From positions 1-57,898 of the forward strand of contig CAILXX010000018.1 of the NCBI GenBank assembly GCA_903838295.1: 57,898 nt of DNA, given 5' to 3'. The stretch is from an uncultured Actinomycetes bacterium. GTDB lineage: Bacteria > Actinomycetota > Actinomycetes > Nanopelagicales > Nanopelagicaceae. Within the stretch, counting starts at the first letter, position 1. Each line of letters begins with the position of its first letter. Below are positions 45,890 to 54,234 of this stretch, piece by piece. Below the pieces are notes generated by a model. That model had not been told where the DNA came from, did not search any database, and saw only the letters and a program-made list of their open reading frames with translations. The translations under genes were made by a program, and so were the position numbers.

Positions 45890-47362
45890 GTGAGTACCGA
45901 GAGCACGAATCCCATGGCGCCCCGAGAGCTGGCGGCGCATTTAGCGTTGACCGCTCTGGATGAACGTTCTCCCGTCATTGCTACCTTGGCCGCCGCCTAT
46001 AAGGCCGCAGGTTTTAAGTTGGCACTTGTCGGTGGCCCAGTCCGCGATGCAATCCTTGGACGTTTAGGCAACGACCTTGATTTCACGACGGATGCACACC
46101 CCGACGACTCTGCAAAGATTTTGAAGAAATGGGGAGATGCAATATGGGAAACCGGTGCCGCCTTTGGCACGGTTGCTGCAAAGAAAGGTGACTCGACCGT
46201 CGAAGTTACTACGTATAGAAGTGAAACGTATGATCCAGAATCACGTAATCCGGATGTTGATTTTGGTAATTCGATCGAAGGAGATCTTGCAAGGCGCGAT
46301 TTTACAATCAATGCAATGGCGTTAGAACTTACTGGCGATGCTCCAGTCTTTATTGATCTCTTTGATGGGGTTTCTGATTTAGCAAAAAAGATCTTGCGCA
46401 CCCCAGGTAGTGCCACATCAAGTTTTTCTGATGATCCGTTACGAATGATGCGCGCTGCTCGTTTTATGAGTCAATTGGAATTCACGGTTGACCCGGAAAT
46501 AGTTTCTGCGATAAATGAAATGTCTGGGCGACTCACAATTATTTCTGCCGAGCGTATCCGTGATGAATTAACTAAGACGTTGATGTCAAAAAATCCTCGT
46601 CTTGGTCTAATTCTTTTAGTTGAAACCGGATTGGCGCAAATCTTTTTACCAGAATTGCCTCAACTCAAACTAGAAATTGACGAACACCATCATCACAAAG
46701 ATGTTTATGAACATACACTTACGGTCTTAGATCAGGCTATGAAATTGGAAGTTCGACTAGGCGGACCTAATTTAACGATTCGATTAGCTGCGCTACTGCA
46801 CGATATTGGTAAGCCGCGTACAAGAGAGTTGATTCCGGGCGGCGGTGTTTCTTTCCACCATCATGAAGTTGTCGGGGCGAAGATGTCCTCTAAACGCCTT
46901 AAGGAGCTTCGTTTTGATAAGAAGACTATCGACGATGTTTCCCAGCTTGTCTTCCTGCATCTACGTTTTCATGGTTATGGAACCGGAGAATGGACCGATT
47001 CTGCCGTACGTAGGTATATCCGCGATGCTGGCGAATTATTAGAGCACTTACATGTCTTGACTCGTGCAGATTGCACAACGCGTAATCAACGTAAAGCTGA
47101 CCAATTGGCAGCAACGTACGACTCCCTGGAGGAGCGAATTATTTCGTTGAAAGCTCAGGAAGAGTTGGATCTGATACGACCGGATTTAGATGGATCTCAA
47201 ATTATGGAGATTCTGGGGATTAAGCCTTCGCACATGGTTGGTCAAGCTTATGACTTCTTGTTGGAGTTACGGATGGAGCATGGGCCACTAGGAGAAGAAA
47301 AAGCTAAAGAAGAGTTATTGAATTGGGCGCGCGATAAAGAATTTGGATCGACGAAGAAGTAA
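45890..47362 (+). CDS. pcnA: CCA-adding tRNA nucleotidyltransferase
   Basis: This enzyme adds or repairs the CCA end of tRNAs, which matters here because tRNA-Ala lacks an encoded CCA. The nucleotidyltransferase core has LVGGPVRD (residues 47-53) and the metal site DLDFTTD (62-68), then RRDFTINAMA; the C-terminal half holds an HD domain (LAALLHDIGKP). Length is 490. The frame is open from TTG 45881, but that codon overlaps the TAGCCT box. GTG 45890, 8 nt after it, is the better start. The gene's end overlaps the convergent MFS gene by 48 nt. Confidence 0.92.
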   Translation: MSTESTNPMAPRELAAHLALTALDERSPVIATLAAAYKAAGFKLALVGGPVRDAILGRLGNDLDFTTDAHPDDSAKILKKWGDAIWETGAAFGTVAAKKGDSTVEVTTYRSETYDPESRNPDVDFGNSIEGDLARRDFTINAMALELTGDAPVFIDLFDGVSDLAKKILRTPGSATSSFSDDPLRMMRAARFMSQLEFTVDPEIVSAINEMSGRLTIISAERIRDELTKTLMSKNPRLGLILLVETGLAQIFLPELPQLKLEIDEHHHHKDVYEHTLTVLDQAMKLEVRLGGPNLTIRLAALLHDIGKPRTRELIPGGGVSFHHHEVVGAKMSSKRLKELRFDKKTIDDVSQLVFLHLRFHGYGTGEWTDSAVRRYIRDAGELLEHLHVLTRADCTTRNQRKADQLAATYDSLEERIISLKAQEELDLIRPDLDGSQIMEILGIKPSHMVGQAYDFLLELRMEHGPLGEEKAKEELLNWARDKEFGSTKK

Positions 47363-48607
47363 TAAAGCCGTCAAGATATGCAAAACCGAAGTCGCTAACG
47401 GTAAAACTTTAGAAATTCCACTAGTAGGCAGGATCATTGCTGCCAAGACTGCGCCCATAACTATTGCTCCGTTTGTAGCTATGTCATAAAAAGCAAATAC
47501 TCGGCCCCTAAATTCATCTGCGATTTGTGACTGCACGAGTGCATCATTTGTAACTTTTACAGCTTGGCCACACATTCCAACAAAAAATGCTGTTGTGATT
47601 AATAACCATTCTTTATGTACGAAACTAAAAGTGATAAGGAAGATAGTAGGAGCAACCATCATCATGCGAATCCAGCGATGGCGTCCAAAATATGTGACAA
47701 AGAATGGTGTCACAAAGGATCCGATACCGATCCCAATACCTGCAATGCCAAGTGCATACGCAAAACTAGAGAGTCCTGCATCGGGGTTATTGGATGCGTT
47801 GTAAGTATTCCGTTCGAGCAAAAGACCCATCAACACCAATGCTGTTAAACCACCCCGTTGGATAGCCGTGGCGATAATGCCGCGAAGGGCATCAGGGTGT
47901 TCTTTTAAGATCCGTAAGCCTTCCTGAAACTCTTTAACCCCGCGGTTTTCGGTATTTATTTCATGCGATGCCGGTCCGATAACCGTGCGGCTCAACCGTG
48001 AAGCAATTAAAGCACTAGCTAAATAACAGAACATGGCGAGAACTATTACCTTTGCGTCAGAGAGATCGCTCTTGCCGTGGGCATCGAATATTTTTTTAGT
48101 TGCGATTCCGATACCGCCACCTATAACTACACCAATACTGCCGCCAGTCACGGCAAGGGCGTTGGCAGAAATGAGTTCTTCTTTGGTGACAATAAGCGGA
48201 AGTCCCGCCGAAAGGCCAGCAAGTATTAAACGATTTATTCCAAAAGCAATTAAGACGAGCAATGTAAGCCCAACACCAGTGCTGCCATATTTTATAAATA
48301 CAGTGATGATGATCAAGTCCAGAACTCGAACTAAATTTGCTAACTGCACAATTCTTTGCCGGCTAAACCTATCTAGGAAGACTCCGGCATATGGTCCGAC
48401 TAAAGAATAAGGTAATAAGACGACAGCAAAGGCGGTGGCAGCGCTAACGGCATTAGGTTGACGTTCAGGTGAGAACAATACAAATGAGGCCAACGCAGAT
48501 TGAAAAATTCCGTCGCCAATCTGGCCGATCCATCTAATGTTTAACAACCACGGTAATTTTGAACCTGGATGAAAGGGCCAATTAGTGCTGATCCCCATCT
48601 TCTTCAT
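47315..48607 (-). CDS. MFS transporter
   Basis: This 430-residue protein has about 12 hydrophobic spans and the MFS loop motif GPYAGVFLDRFSRQRIV after the second span (residues about 72-88), a relative of the G-x3-D-R consensus. It most resembles the MFS_3/enterobactin-exporter-like group of efflux carriers; substrate unknown. TACGCT ends 6 nt before the ATG and no SD is present, so it is probably leaderless. It is divergent from the DUF5318 gene (41 nt apart) and converges with pcnA. Confidence 0.85.
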   Translation of the reverse strand: MKKMGISTNWPFHPGSKLPWLLNIRWIGQIGDGIFQSALASFVLFSPERQPNAVSAATAFAVVLLPYSLVGPYAGVFLDRFSRQRIVQLANLVRVLDLIIITVFIKYGSTGVGLTLLVLIAFGINRLILAGLSAGLPLIVTKEELISANALAVTGGSIGVVIGGGIGIATKKIFDAHGKSDLSDAKVIVLAMFCYLASALIASRLSRTVIGPASHEINTENRGVKEFQEGLRILKEHPDALRGIIATAIQRGGLTALVLMGLLLERNTYNASNNPDAGLSSFAYALGIAGIGIGIGSFVTPFFVTYFGRHRWIRMMMVAPTIFLITFSFVHKEWLLITTAFFVGMCGQAVKVTNDALVQSQIADEFRGRVFAFYDIATNGAIVMGAVLAAMILPTSGISKVLPLATSVLHILTALLLLRRSKFFIARPIQ

Positions 48608-48648
48608 AACGCAAGCGTAGTTACTGTCGAGGGATTATTCTTACCTCT
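48608..48648. promoter_or_regulatory. divergent leaderless promoters (MFS / DUF5318)
   Basis: On the minus strand TACGCT (48614-48619) ends 6 nt before the MFS ATG. On the plus strand TATTCT (48636-48641) ends 7 nt before the GTG at 48649. No SD is visible in either direction. Confidence 0.5.
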
Positions 48649-49083
48649 GTGTTGAACACTATGTGGAGTCGCAGGGACGCCGTTGACTATTCCCTCAAAC
48701 GTCGTGCCACATTGGTCTCTCTTTTTAAGGGAACAACTTCTGTGATTGACGCGTGTAACGCGGATCCGTATTTAAAGAGCGCCGCTAAATATCATGGCGA
48801 ACCAGTAGAACGACTGTGCCCAGTCTGCCGAAAAGAAGAGATGGTCGAACTCCGATACGCATTTGGTGATCAACTCGGACAATACTCAGGTCGCATTAAG
48901 TCCGTAGCCGAACTCGAAGAGATGCAGGATGAATTTGGTGAATTTCGAGTTTATGTGGTGGAAGTCTGCAGGGGATGCGGATGGCACCACCTTATTTATT
49001 CATTCAAATTAGGGGATGGTAAATATCGCAAGCCACCACGCAAAGTACGCACGCTGGAGGATGACGACTTCGTCCGCGGTTAA
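48649..49083 (+). CDS. DUF5318 zinc-ribbon-like protein
   Basis: This 144-residue protein has two Cys pairs, C57-x2-C60 (LCPVC) and C107-x2-C110 (CRGCGW), consistent with one zinc ribbon, and a conserved WSRRDAVDYSLKRR start. The actinobacterial family DUF5318 lies just before the class A penicillin-binding protein in mycobacteria (Rv0049-ponA1), as it does here. The role is unknown. The GTG start is preceded by TATTCT 7 nt upstream; an in-frame ATG occurs at codon 5. Confidence 0.82.
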   Translation: MLNTMWSRRDAVDYSLKRRATLVSLFKGTTSVIDACNADPYLKSAAKYHGEPVERLCPVCRKEEMVELRYAFGDQLGQYSGRIKSVAELEEMQDEFGEFRVYVVEVCRGCGWHHLIYSFKLGDGKYRKPPRKVRTLEDDDFVRG

Positions 49084-49096
49084 GAGCCCTGGGCGG

Positions 49097-49108
49097 TAAC
49101 CTTTGCAT
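49097..49108 (+). promoter_or_regulatory. leaderless -10 element of the PBP gene
   Basis: TAACCT (49097-49102) ends exactly 6 nt before the GTG at 49109. No SD and no clear -35 hexamer are visible. Confidence 0.45.
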
Positions 49109-51097
49109 GTGGAAAACTCATCACGTGAAAACCTTCGAATCTGGTTTATCCGTGGTGCTATTTTTACAATTGGTACTGGATTTGTCCTAGCTACATACTT
49201 ATTCGCGTATGCCTATTTCACAGTAAAAATTCCGGACCCCAATCAATATGTAAATAGCCAAGCAACCGTCATCGAATACGCCGACGGCTCTGTTATTGGT
49301 CGAGTTGGCGCCGAAGATCGAATCAGTGTTCCGTTAGCAGGCATCCCGATTAATGTTCGTCATGCGATCCTGGCTGCGGAAGATCGCAATTTTTATAACG
49401 AACATGCTTTTAGTCCTTCAGGAATCGCACGTGCACTGTGGCATGACCTTCGAGGTGGCTCCCTGCAAGGCGGTTCGACAATTACCCAACAATATGCAAA
49501 GACCGCATTCTTAACGCCCCAACGAAGTATTCAACGAAAAGTAAAAGAGATTGTTATTGCCGTAAAGCTAGAACAACAACAGTCAAAAGATCTGATTCTA
49601 GAAAATTATTTAAATACTATTTGGTTTGGCCGAGGTGCTTATGGCGTAGAGACGGCTGCTCAAGTTTTCTTCGGTAAGACAGTCCATCAACTTTCTGTCT
49701 CCCAGGCCGCGGTACTAGCTAGTGTTCTAAATGCTCCAGGTTATTACGATCCAGCAAATGGACCTACTTATTTAGCGCGACTACAAGCTCGTTGGAAATA
49801 TGTTCTAGATGGAATGGTTAAAGCGCAATGGCTAACCCCAGCACAGGAGGCGCAACAGAAATTCCCATTTATTTTGCCCCGCGTATCCTCTGGATCGCTA
49901 GCAGGACCCAAAGGCTATGTAATTTCTTGGATTGAAAATCAATTGCAAAGCCTTGGCTTCACTCAAGATCAATTAATGCAGGGTGGGTTGATTGTAAAAA
50001 CAACACTTGTTAAGAGAGATCAGGAAGCTGCTGTAGACGCTGTCGCTAAACGAACCCCTAAAGCGCCATTTAATAATCTGCGTGTGGCTTTGGTTTCAAT
50101 CCAGCCTGGTACCGGCGCAGTCCTTGCGATGTATGGCGGGCAAGATTATCTAAAGAGTCAGTTCAATAACGCTACACAAGCAACGACTCAGGCAGGTTCT
50201 TCGTTCAAACCATTTACCCTTATTGCAGCGCTCGAAGCCGGAATATCTCTGCACTCTGTGTGGGATGGTAGGTCGCCACAAGTATTTTATGATCCTGGTT
50301 CACAAGCACCGTATCCGGTCTTTAATTACGGTAACGAACAATTCCCGAATGTAAATTTATTGGATGCCACCGCTAACTCAGTAAATACAGTTTTTGTACC
50401 ACTAGGAATAAAAGTAGGACCAGATAAAGTTATCGATGTTGCGCGCAGGGCTGGCATTCCAGCGTCTGTCCAAATGGTTTCTGGCCCATCCGTCACACTA
50501 GGAGTTGCAAGTCCGCACGTGATTGACGTTGCATCTGCCTACTCCACCTTTGCCGCACAAGGTATTTATGCAAAGCCATACATTGTTTCGGAAGTATTGG
50601 GTAGCAACCAGGGAATTCTTTATCAGGCGCAAGTACAAGCAAGCCAGGTCTTTGCAGCCGATGTCATGGCGGATCTTTCTACCGCGCTACAAACCGTTAC
50701 TAAGTACGGAACCGCGTCTGGTTCGGTTAGAGACTTGGGTCGACCAAGTGCTGGTAAAACTGGCACAACTACTGACAATGCAAGTGCTTGGTTTAGTGGT
50801 TACACGCCTCAGATGGCAACATCTGTGGCCCTGTTTCGTGACGATGCCACACAATCTCTTAACGGCATTGGTGGTCTCAACGCTGTGACCGGCGGATCGT
50901 TCCCGGCGAAAATTTGGGATTTATATACGCGTGAAGCCTTAGTCAAAGAACCAATTGCTGATTTCCCACCACCAGCAAATATTGGTGGGGTTGATCCGGT
51001 TCCAATGCAGACTGCCGTTCCGACCCTGGATCCATCGCTAGCGGTGACCCCCACCCCAGTAGCCACGCCCAAGAAGACAATTATCAAAAAGCCTTAA
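49109..51097 (+). CDS. ponA: class A penicillin-binding protein (transglycosylase/transpeptidase)
   Basis: This bifunctional enzyme polymerises glycan strands and cross-links peptides. One N-terminal membrane span (about residues 10-35) leads to a GT51 domain with the catalytic Glu in AAEDRNFYNEHAFS and QGGSTITQQYAK. The transpeptidase domain has SxxK as SSFKPF near residue 363, SVN, and KTGT near 549. A Pro/Thr-rich C-terminal tail ends in KKTIIKKP. A TTG at 49103 opens the frame, but TAACCT (49097-49102) abuts it and ends 6 nt before the in-frame GTG 49109, so I chose GTG (662 residues). It is followed after 3 nt by the GT87 gene. Confidence 0.93.
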   Translation: MENSSRENLRIWFIRGAIFTIGTGFVLATYLFAYAYFTVKIPDPNQYVNSQATVIEYADGSVIGRVGAEDRISVPLAGIPINVRHAILAAEDRNFYNEHAFSPSGIARALWHDLRGGSLQGGSTITQQYAKTAFLTPQRSIQRKVKEIVIAVKLEQQQSKDLILENYLNTIWFGRGAYGVETAAQVFFGKTVHQLSVSQAAVLASVLNAPGYYDPANGPTYLARLQARWKYVLDGMVKAQWLTPAQEAQQKFPFILPRVSSGSLAGPKGYVISWIENQLQSLGFTQDQLMQGGLIVKTTLVKRDQEAAVDAVAKRTPKAPFNNLRVALVSIQPGTGAVLAMYGGQDYLKSQFNNATQATTQAGSSFKPFTLIAALEAGISLHSVWDGRSPQVFYDPGSQAPYPVFNYGNEQFPNVNLLDATANSVNTVFVPLGIKVGPDKVIDVARRAGIPASVQMVSGPSVTLGVASPHVIDVASAYSTFAAQGIYAKPYIVSEVLGSNQGILYQAQVQASQVFAADVMADLSTALQTVTKYGTASGSVRDLGRPSAGKTGTTTDNASAWFSGYTPQMATSVALFRDDATQSLNGIGGLNAVTGGSFPAKIWDLYTREALVKEPIADFPPPANIGGVDPVPMQTAVPTLDPSLAVTPTPVATPKKTIIKKP

Positions 51098-51100
51098 TGT

Positions 51101-52297
51101 ATGAAGCTTAATTTCACCTCTAAATTAGTAATAATACTTACCATTTTTGCAGCGCTATTTTCATTTGCAAAGTCTGATCATTGCTATAACACCAATTGGG
51201 CAACCCCAGATGCCTACACACATGTTTGCTATAGCGATCTTTCTGCTCTGTATGGGGCACGCAATCTTATTGACCATTCTTGGCCATATACGAGTGCAAC
51301 CAATTCGGTCGAGTACCCACCTATTACTGGTGTTGTCATGTGGGCAACCTCGATGCTGACACCGCATTCAAGTCACGAATATCAATACTACTTTCTAATC
51401 AATGCTTTTCTGTTAGCACTGCTTTTTATTGGCACTGCACTATTCATTGCCAAAATTAATCCTAAAAAATGGTACCTGTTCTCGGTTACACCTGCGGTCA
51501 TTGCATCCTTATACATTAATTGGGATATGTGGGCAGTAATCACGGCTGTTGCTAGTATCTATTATTTCGACCGGAAGCGCTTCGGTTGGAGTGCGATCTA
51601 CTTAGGTGTTTCCATTGCAACTAAGTTTTTCCCGATTGTTTTGCTTGCACCTATGGCAATTATTTTCTATCGTCGCCGGGATTTTGCTGGGGCAATTAGA
51701 TATGTAATTACTTCACTCGGATTATGGATTTTGATAAATATTCCTTTTGCAATCTCCACCCCAACTGGCTGGTGGCGCTTTTTTAAACTTAATGGCGAAC
51801 GCGGGGCGGACTACGGTTCGATCTGGTATTCGCTTCGGATCTTAGGATGGACTATTCCATCTATAAATATTTATACAGTTCTGCTCTTCTTGATCGGCAT
51901 GATTGTCGCTGCATATTTCTTTCTTCATTCAAAAGAGATCCCAACACTTGCCCAGATAGCAATTATTTTTGTAATGATTTTTACAATTGTCGGCAAGGTT
52001 TATTCACCTCAGTATGTACTTTGGCTAGCCCCTTTAGGCGTAATTGCATTGCAGCACCAGAAAGATAGATCCGCATTTTGGATTTGGCAGGGTTCAGAAC
52101 TTTTGTATCACCTGGCTATCTGGGAGTACTTAGCGAAATTCACCGGCACTCACTTTGGCCTGCCAGCGACCTGGTATGCCGTGGTCGGTTTAGTCAGAAT
52201 CGCAGCGAGCGCCTATTTTGCGCTGCGGATCGCGATATCCACACGGGCTCCAGCCCCACAAGGAGACGAATTTCTCCTATCCGCGGTAGAGAGTTAG
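51101..52297 (+). CDS. GT87-like polyprenol-phosphate mannosyltransferase-type membrane protein
   Basis: This 398-residue protein has about 10-11 hydrophobic spans. After the first span comes an extracytoplasmic CYSDLSALYGARNLIDHSWPYTSATNSVEYPP loop, with acidic and aromatic residues of the kind found in GT-C glycosyltransferases of family 87. Mycobacterial Rv0051, next to ponA1, is the positional match. A role in envelope glycan or lipoglycan assembly is inference. It starts 3 nt after the PBP stop, so it is cotranscribed. A weak hairpin (52319-52334) follows its stop. Confidence 0.72.
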   Translation: MKLNFTSKLVIILTIFAALFSFAKSDHCYNTNWATPDAYTHVCYSDLSALYGARNLIDHSWPYTSATNSVEYPPITGVVMWATSMLTPHSSHEYQYYFLINAFLLALLFIGTALFIAKINPKKWYLFSVTPAVIASLYINWDMWAVITAVASIYYFDRKRFGWSAIYLGVSIATKFFPIVLLAPMAIIFYRRRDFAGAIRYVITSLGLWILINIPFAISTPTGWWRFFKLNGERGADYGSIWYSLRILGWTIPSINIYTVLLFLIGMIVAAYFFLHSKEIPTLAQIAIIFVMIFTIVGKVYSPQYVLWLAPLGVIALQHQKDRSAFWIWQGSELLYHLAIWEYLAKFTGTHFGLPATWYAVVGLVRIAASAYFALRIAISTRAPAPQGDEFLLSAVES

Positions 52298-52318
52298 GCT
52301 TAGCCTTCCTTCAAGTTC

Positions 52319-52378
52319 AAGAGCATCCGCTCTTTCCCTTGCAGGAGTAGTAACCCTCCTGCCGCGGAAATACCGTGG
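52319..52378 (+). promoter_or_regulatory. structured leader upstream of rpsF (candidate S6:S18 autoregulatory RNA)
   Basis: Three short hairpins follow one another: AAGAGC/GCTCTT (52319-52334), GCAGGAG/CTCCTGC (52341-52362) and CCGCGG/CCGTGG (52362-52378). rpsF leaders in many bacteria carry a CCG-containing element bound by the S6:S18 complex, and rpsF and rpsR are both in this cluster. I cannot confirm the exact motif by eye. The first hairpin could instead end the upstream operon. Confidence 0.35.
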
Positions 52379-52410
52379 CCGCTTTAGTCCAGAGGAGGTG
52401 GGGTTAACTC

Positions 52411-52695
52411 ATGCGTCATTATGAAATCATGGTCATTCTCGATCCTGAATTAGAAGAACGCACAGTCGCACCGAGTCTTGAGACATATCTCAAGATCATC
52501 AAAGACAGTGGTGGCACCGTCGACAAGCTCGATATTTGGGGCCGTCGTCGTATGACCTTCGAAATAAATAAGAAGGCCGAAGGCATCTACGCTGTTGCAG
52601 ATCTGCACTGTGGTCCAGAAGCGATCAAAGAACTAGATCGCCAACTCAACTTGAACGAAGCAGTGCTTCGTACCAAAGTCGTCCGTCCCGAATAA
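52411..52695 (+). CDS. rpsF: 30S ribosomal protein S6
   Basis: S6 pairs with S18 on the 30S platform. The 94 residues begin [16 protein letters not shown] and contain [21 protein letters not shown], both diagnostic. The SD (AGAGGAGG) is strong. It is the first gene of rpsF-ssb-rpsR-rplI. Confidence 0.97.
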   Translation: MRHYEIMVILDPELEERTVAPSLETYLKIIKDSGGTVDKLDIWGRRRMTFEINKKAEGIYAVADLHCGPEAIKELDRQLNLNEAVLRTKVVRPE

Positions 52696-52707
52696 GAGAG
52701 TAAAAAC

Positions 52708-53202
52708 ATGGCCGCTGGAGATACAACAATCACAATGATCGGTAATTTGACCAACGATCCAGAACTTCGATTCACACCATCAGGTGCTGCTGTCGCTAAG
52801 TTCACCGTTGCCTCAACACCGCGTTATCTCGATAAGGCAACTAACGAATGGAAAGATGGCGATAGCCTCTTCCTTAATTGCCAAATCTGGCGTCAAGCTG
52901 CAGAGAACGTTGCAGAATCTCTCACTCGCGGAATGCGGGTTATTGTCTCTGGTCGTTTGAAGCAACGCTCTTATGAAACCAAAGAAGGCGAAAAACGCAC
53001 GGTATTTGAGGTGGAGGTTGATGAAGTAGGTCCATCACTTCGTAACGCCACCGCAAAGGTCACCAAGACAACTCGTGGTGCATCATCCGGCGGATTCACC
53101 TCTACACCTGCGGATACCGCGTCTACCGAAGATCCATGGTCAGCAGCACCTGTAGGTGGCGGCTGGGCAACCGGAGCTTCGGATGATCAACCTCCGTTCT
53201 AA
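52708..53202 (+). CDS. ssb: single-stranded DNA-binding protein
   Basis: SSB coats single-stranded DNA and recruits repair and replication partners. The OB fold fills about residues 1-115 ([20 protein letters not shown], then [18 protein letters not shown]). A flexible linker follows, and the acidic interaction tip DDQPPF is at residues 159-164. Length is 164. It starts 12 nt after rpsF. Confidence 0.97.
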   Translation: MAAGDTTITMIGNLTNDPELRFTPSGAAVAKFTVASTPRYLDKATNEWKDGDSLFLNCQIWRQAAENVAESLTRGMRVIVSGRLKQRSYETKEGEKRTVFEVEVDEVGPSLRNATAKVTKTTRGASSGGFTSTPADTASTEDPWSAAPVGGGWATGASDDQPPF

Positions 53203-53224
53203 TAATTAATCAACCAATCCAACT

Positions 53225-53242
53225 CCTGTTATATATAACAGG
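53225..53242. repeat. perfect 18-bp palindrome between ssb and rpsR
   Basis: CCTGTTATATATAACAGG is its own reverse complement. It lies 23 nt after the ssb stop and 23 nt before the rpsR start, just upstream of its SD. It could be an operator or an RNA hairpin; no T-run follows. Confidence 0.6.
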
Positions 53243-53265
53243 GCACCTCATAAAGGAGCACCACA

Positions 53266-53553
53266 GTGGGAGCAAGAAGTAATAAGACTTTAAAGCCAAA
53301 GAAGGTCGCGCCAAAGATGTCGGCTGCGGCTTTGAAGAAGTTCAAGAAGAAGCCGTGTTCTTTCTGTCAGCAGAAGGTCAGCTATATCGACTACAAGGAC
53401 ATCGCAACTCTTCGCAAGTTCATCTCTGATCGCGGCAAGATCCGCGCTCGCCGAGTAACAGGTGCTTGCACTCAACATCAACGCGCAATCGCCGCAGCGG
53501 TCAAGAATTCCCGCGAAATGGCGCTCTTGCCTTACACCTCGACAGCTCGATAA
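53266..53553 (+). CDS. rpsR: 30S ribosomal protein S18 (cysteine-containing form)
   Basis: S18 binds next to S6 on the 30S platform. The 95-residue protein has the core [27 protein letters not shown]. It keeps Cys31, Cys34, Cys68 and His71, the zinc-binding (C+) set. A lysine-rich N-terminal extension precedes it. The start is GTG with AAAGGAG 8 nt upstream. Confidence 0.95.
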   Translation: MGARSNKTLKPKKVAPKMSAAALKKFKKKPCSFCQQKVSYIDYKDIATLRKFISDRGKIRARRVTGACTQHQRAIAAAVKNSREMALLPYTSTAR

Positions 53554-53567
53554 GGAGAGACCCAGAT

Positions 53568-54011
53568 ATGAAACTCATCCTTACCCGTGAAGTAGCTGGC
53601 CTCGGTCAAGCAGGAGACGTTGTAACCGTTAAAGATGGTTATGCACGTAATCTCTTGTTGCCTCGTGGCAATGCAATCGCTTGGTCAGAAGGCGGAGAGA
53701 AGCAGATTGAAGGAATTCGTCGTGCGCGTAGCGCTCGAGAGATTCGCGATTTGGATCACGCCCGTGAGATCAAGGCATCTCTAGAGAAGGCCGCAATTGT
53801 TGTTAAAGCCAAGGTCGGATCAACTGGCTCCCTTTTCGGTTCGGTTACAGATAAAGATCTTGTTGCTGCTATTAAAAGCACAACAGGTGTCGATATCGAT
53901 CGCCACCGTCTGAAGGCTCCGGCTATGAAGAAGCTTGGAAGTTACGCCGCAAAGGTCACTCTGCACACTTCTGTAGTCGCAAACATCGCAGTTCAGGTGG
54001 TTGCAGCTTAA
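53568..54011 (+). CDS. rplI: 50S ribosomal protein L9
   Basis: L9 is an elongated 50S protein with two globular ends. The 147 residues begin MKLILTREVAGLGQAGDVVTV, with GYARNLLLPRGNAI, both diagnostic. The frame is open upstream into rpsR, but ATG 53568 with AAGGAGAG upstream matches the family start. A terminator follows the gene. Confidence 0.96.
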   Translation: MKLILTREVAGLGQAGDVVTVKDGYARNLLLPRGNAIAWSEGGEKQIEGIRRARSAREIRDLDHAREIKASLEKAAIVVKAKVGSTGSLFGSVTDKDLVAAIKSTTGVDIDRHRLKAPAMKKLGSYAAKVTLHTSVVANIAVQVVAA

Positions 54012-54046
54012 AAATCTCACGATTCGAGATAAAGAAAAGAATCTTT

Positions 54047-54093
54047 ATCCCCAACCCCTCTCAAGAAATTGAGCGTGGTTGGGGATTTTTCTT
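54047..54093 (+). terminator. rho-independent terminator of the rpsF-ssb-rpsR-rplI operon
   Basis: ATCCCCAACC (54047-54056) pairs with GGTTGGGGAT (54077-54086), with an inner CTCAA/TTGAG stem, followed by TTTTTCTT. It lies 36 nt after the rplI stop and separates the ribosomal operon from dnaB. Confidence 0.9.
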
Positions 54094-54108
54094 GCCATTC
54101 TGAGCGAC

Positions 54109-54171
54109 TTACCCACAATTCATCCACAGTCACTAAGGGGTTATCCACCAGTTTCCCCATGCTTCTCCACA
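54109..54171 (+). promoter_or_regulatory. array of four DnaA-box-like motifs upstream of dnaB
   Basis: TTACCCACA (54109), TCATCCACA (54120), TTATCCACC (54141) and TTCTCCACA (54163) each differ from TTATCCACA by one base. All face the same way, with start-to-start distances of 11, 21 and 22 nt, close to one or two helical turns. They lie 64-126 nt before the dnaB ATG. Confidence 0.55.
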
Positions 54172-54234
54172 TACTCTTCACAAGTAAGGAGAGGCTTAAT
54201 AGGGAATGTCAGTGGCAGGTAAGAAGATTCACTC

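Noticed and set aside
49119-49134. parS-like TCACGTGAAAA at the start of the PBP gene
   Set aside because: Only the central bases match; the outer arms are wrong on both sides.
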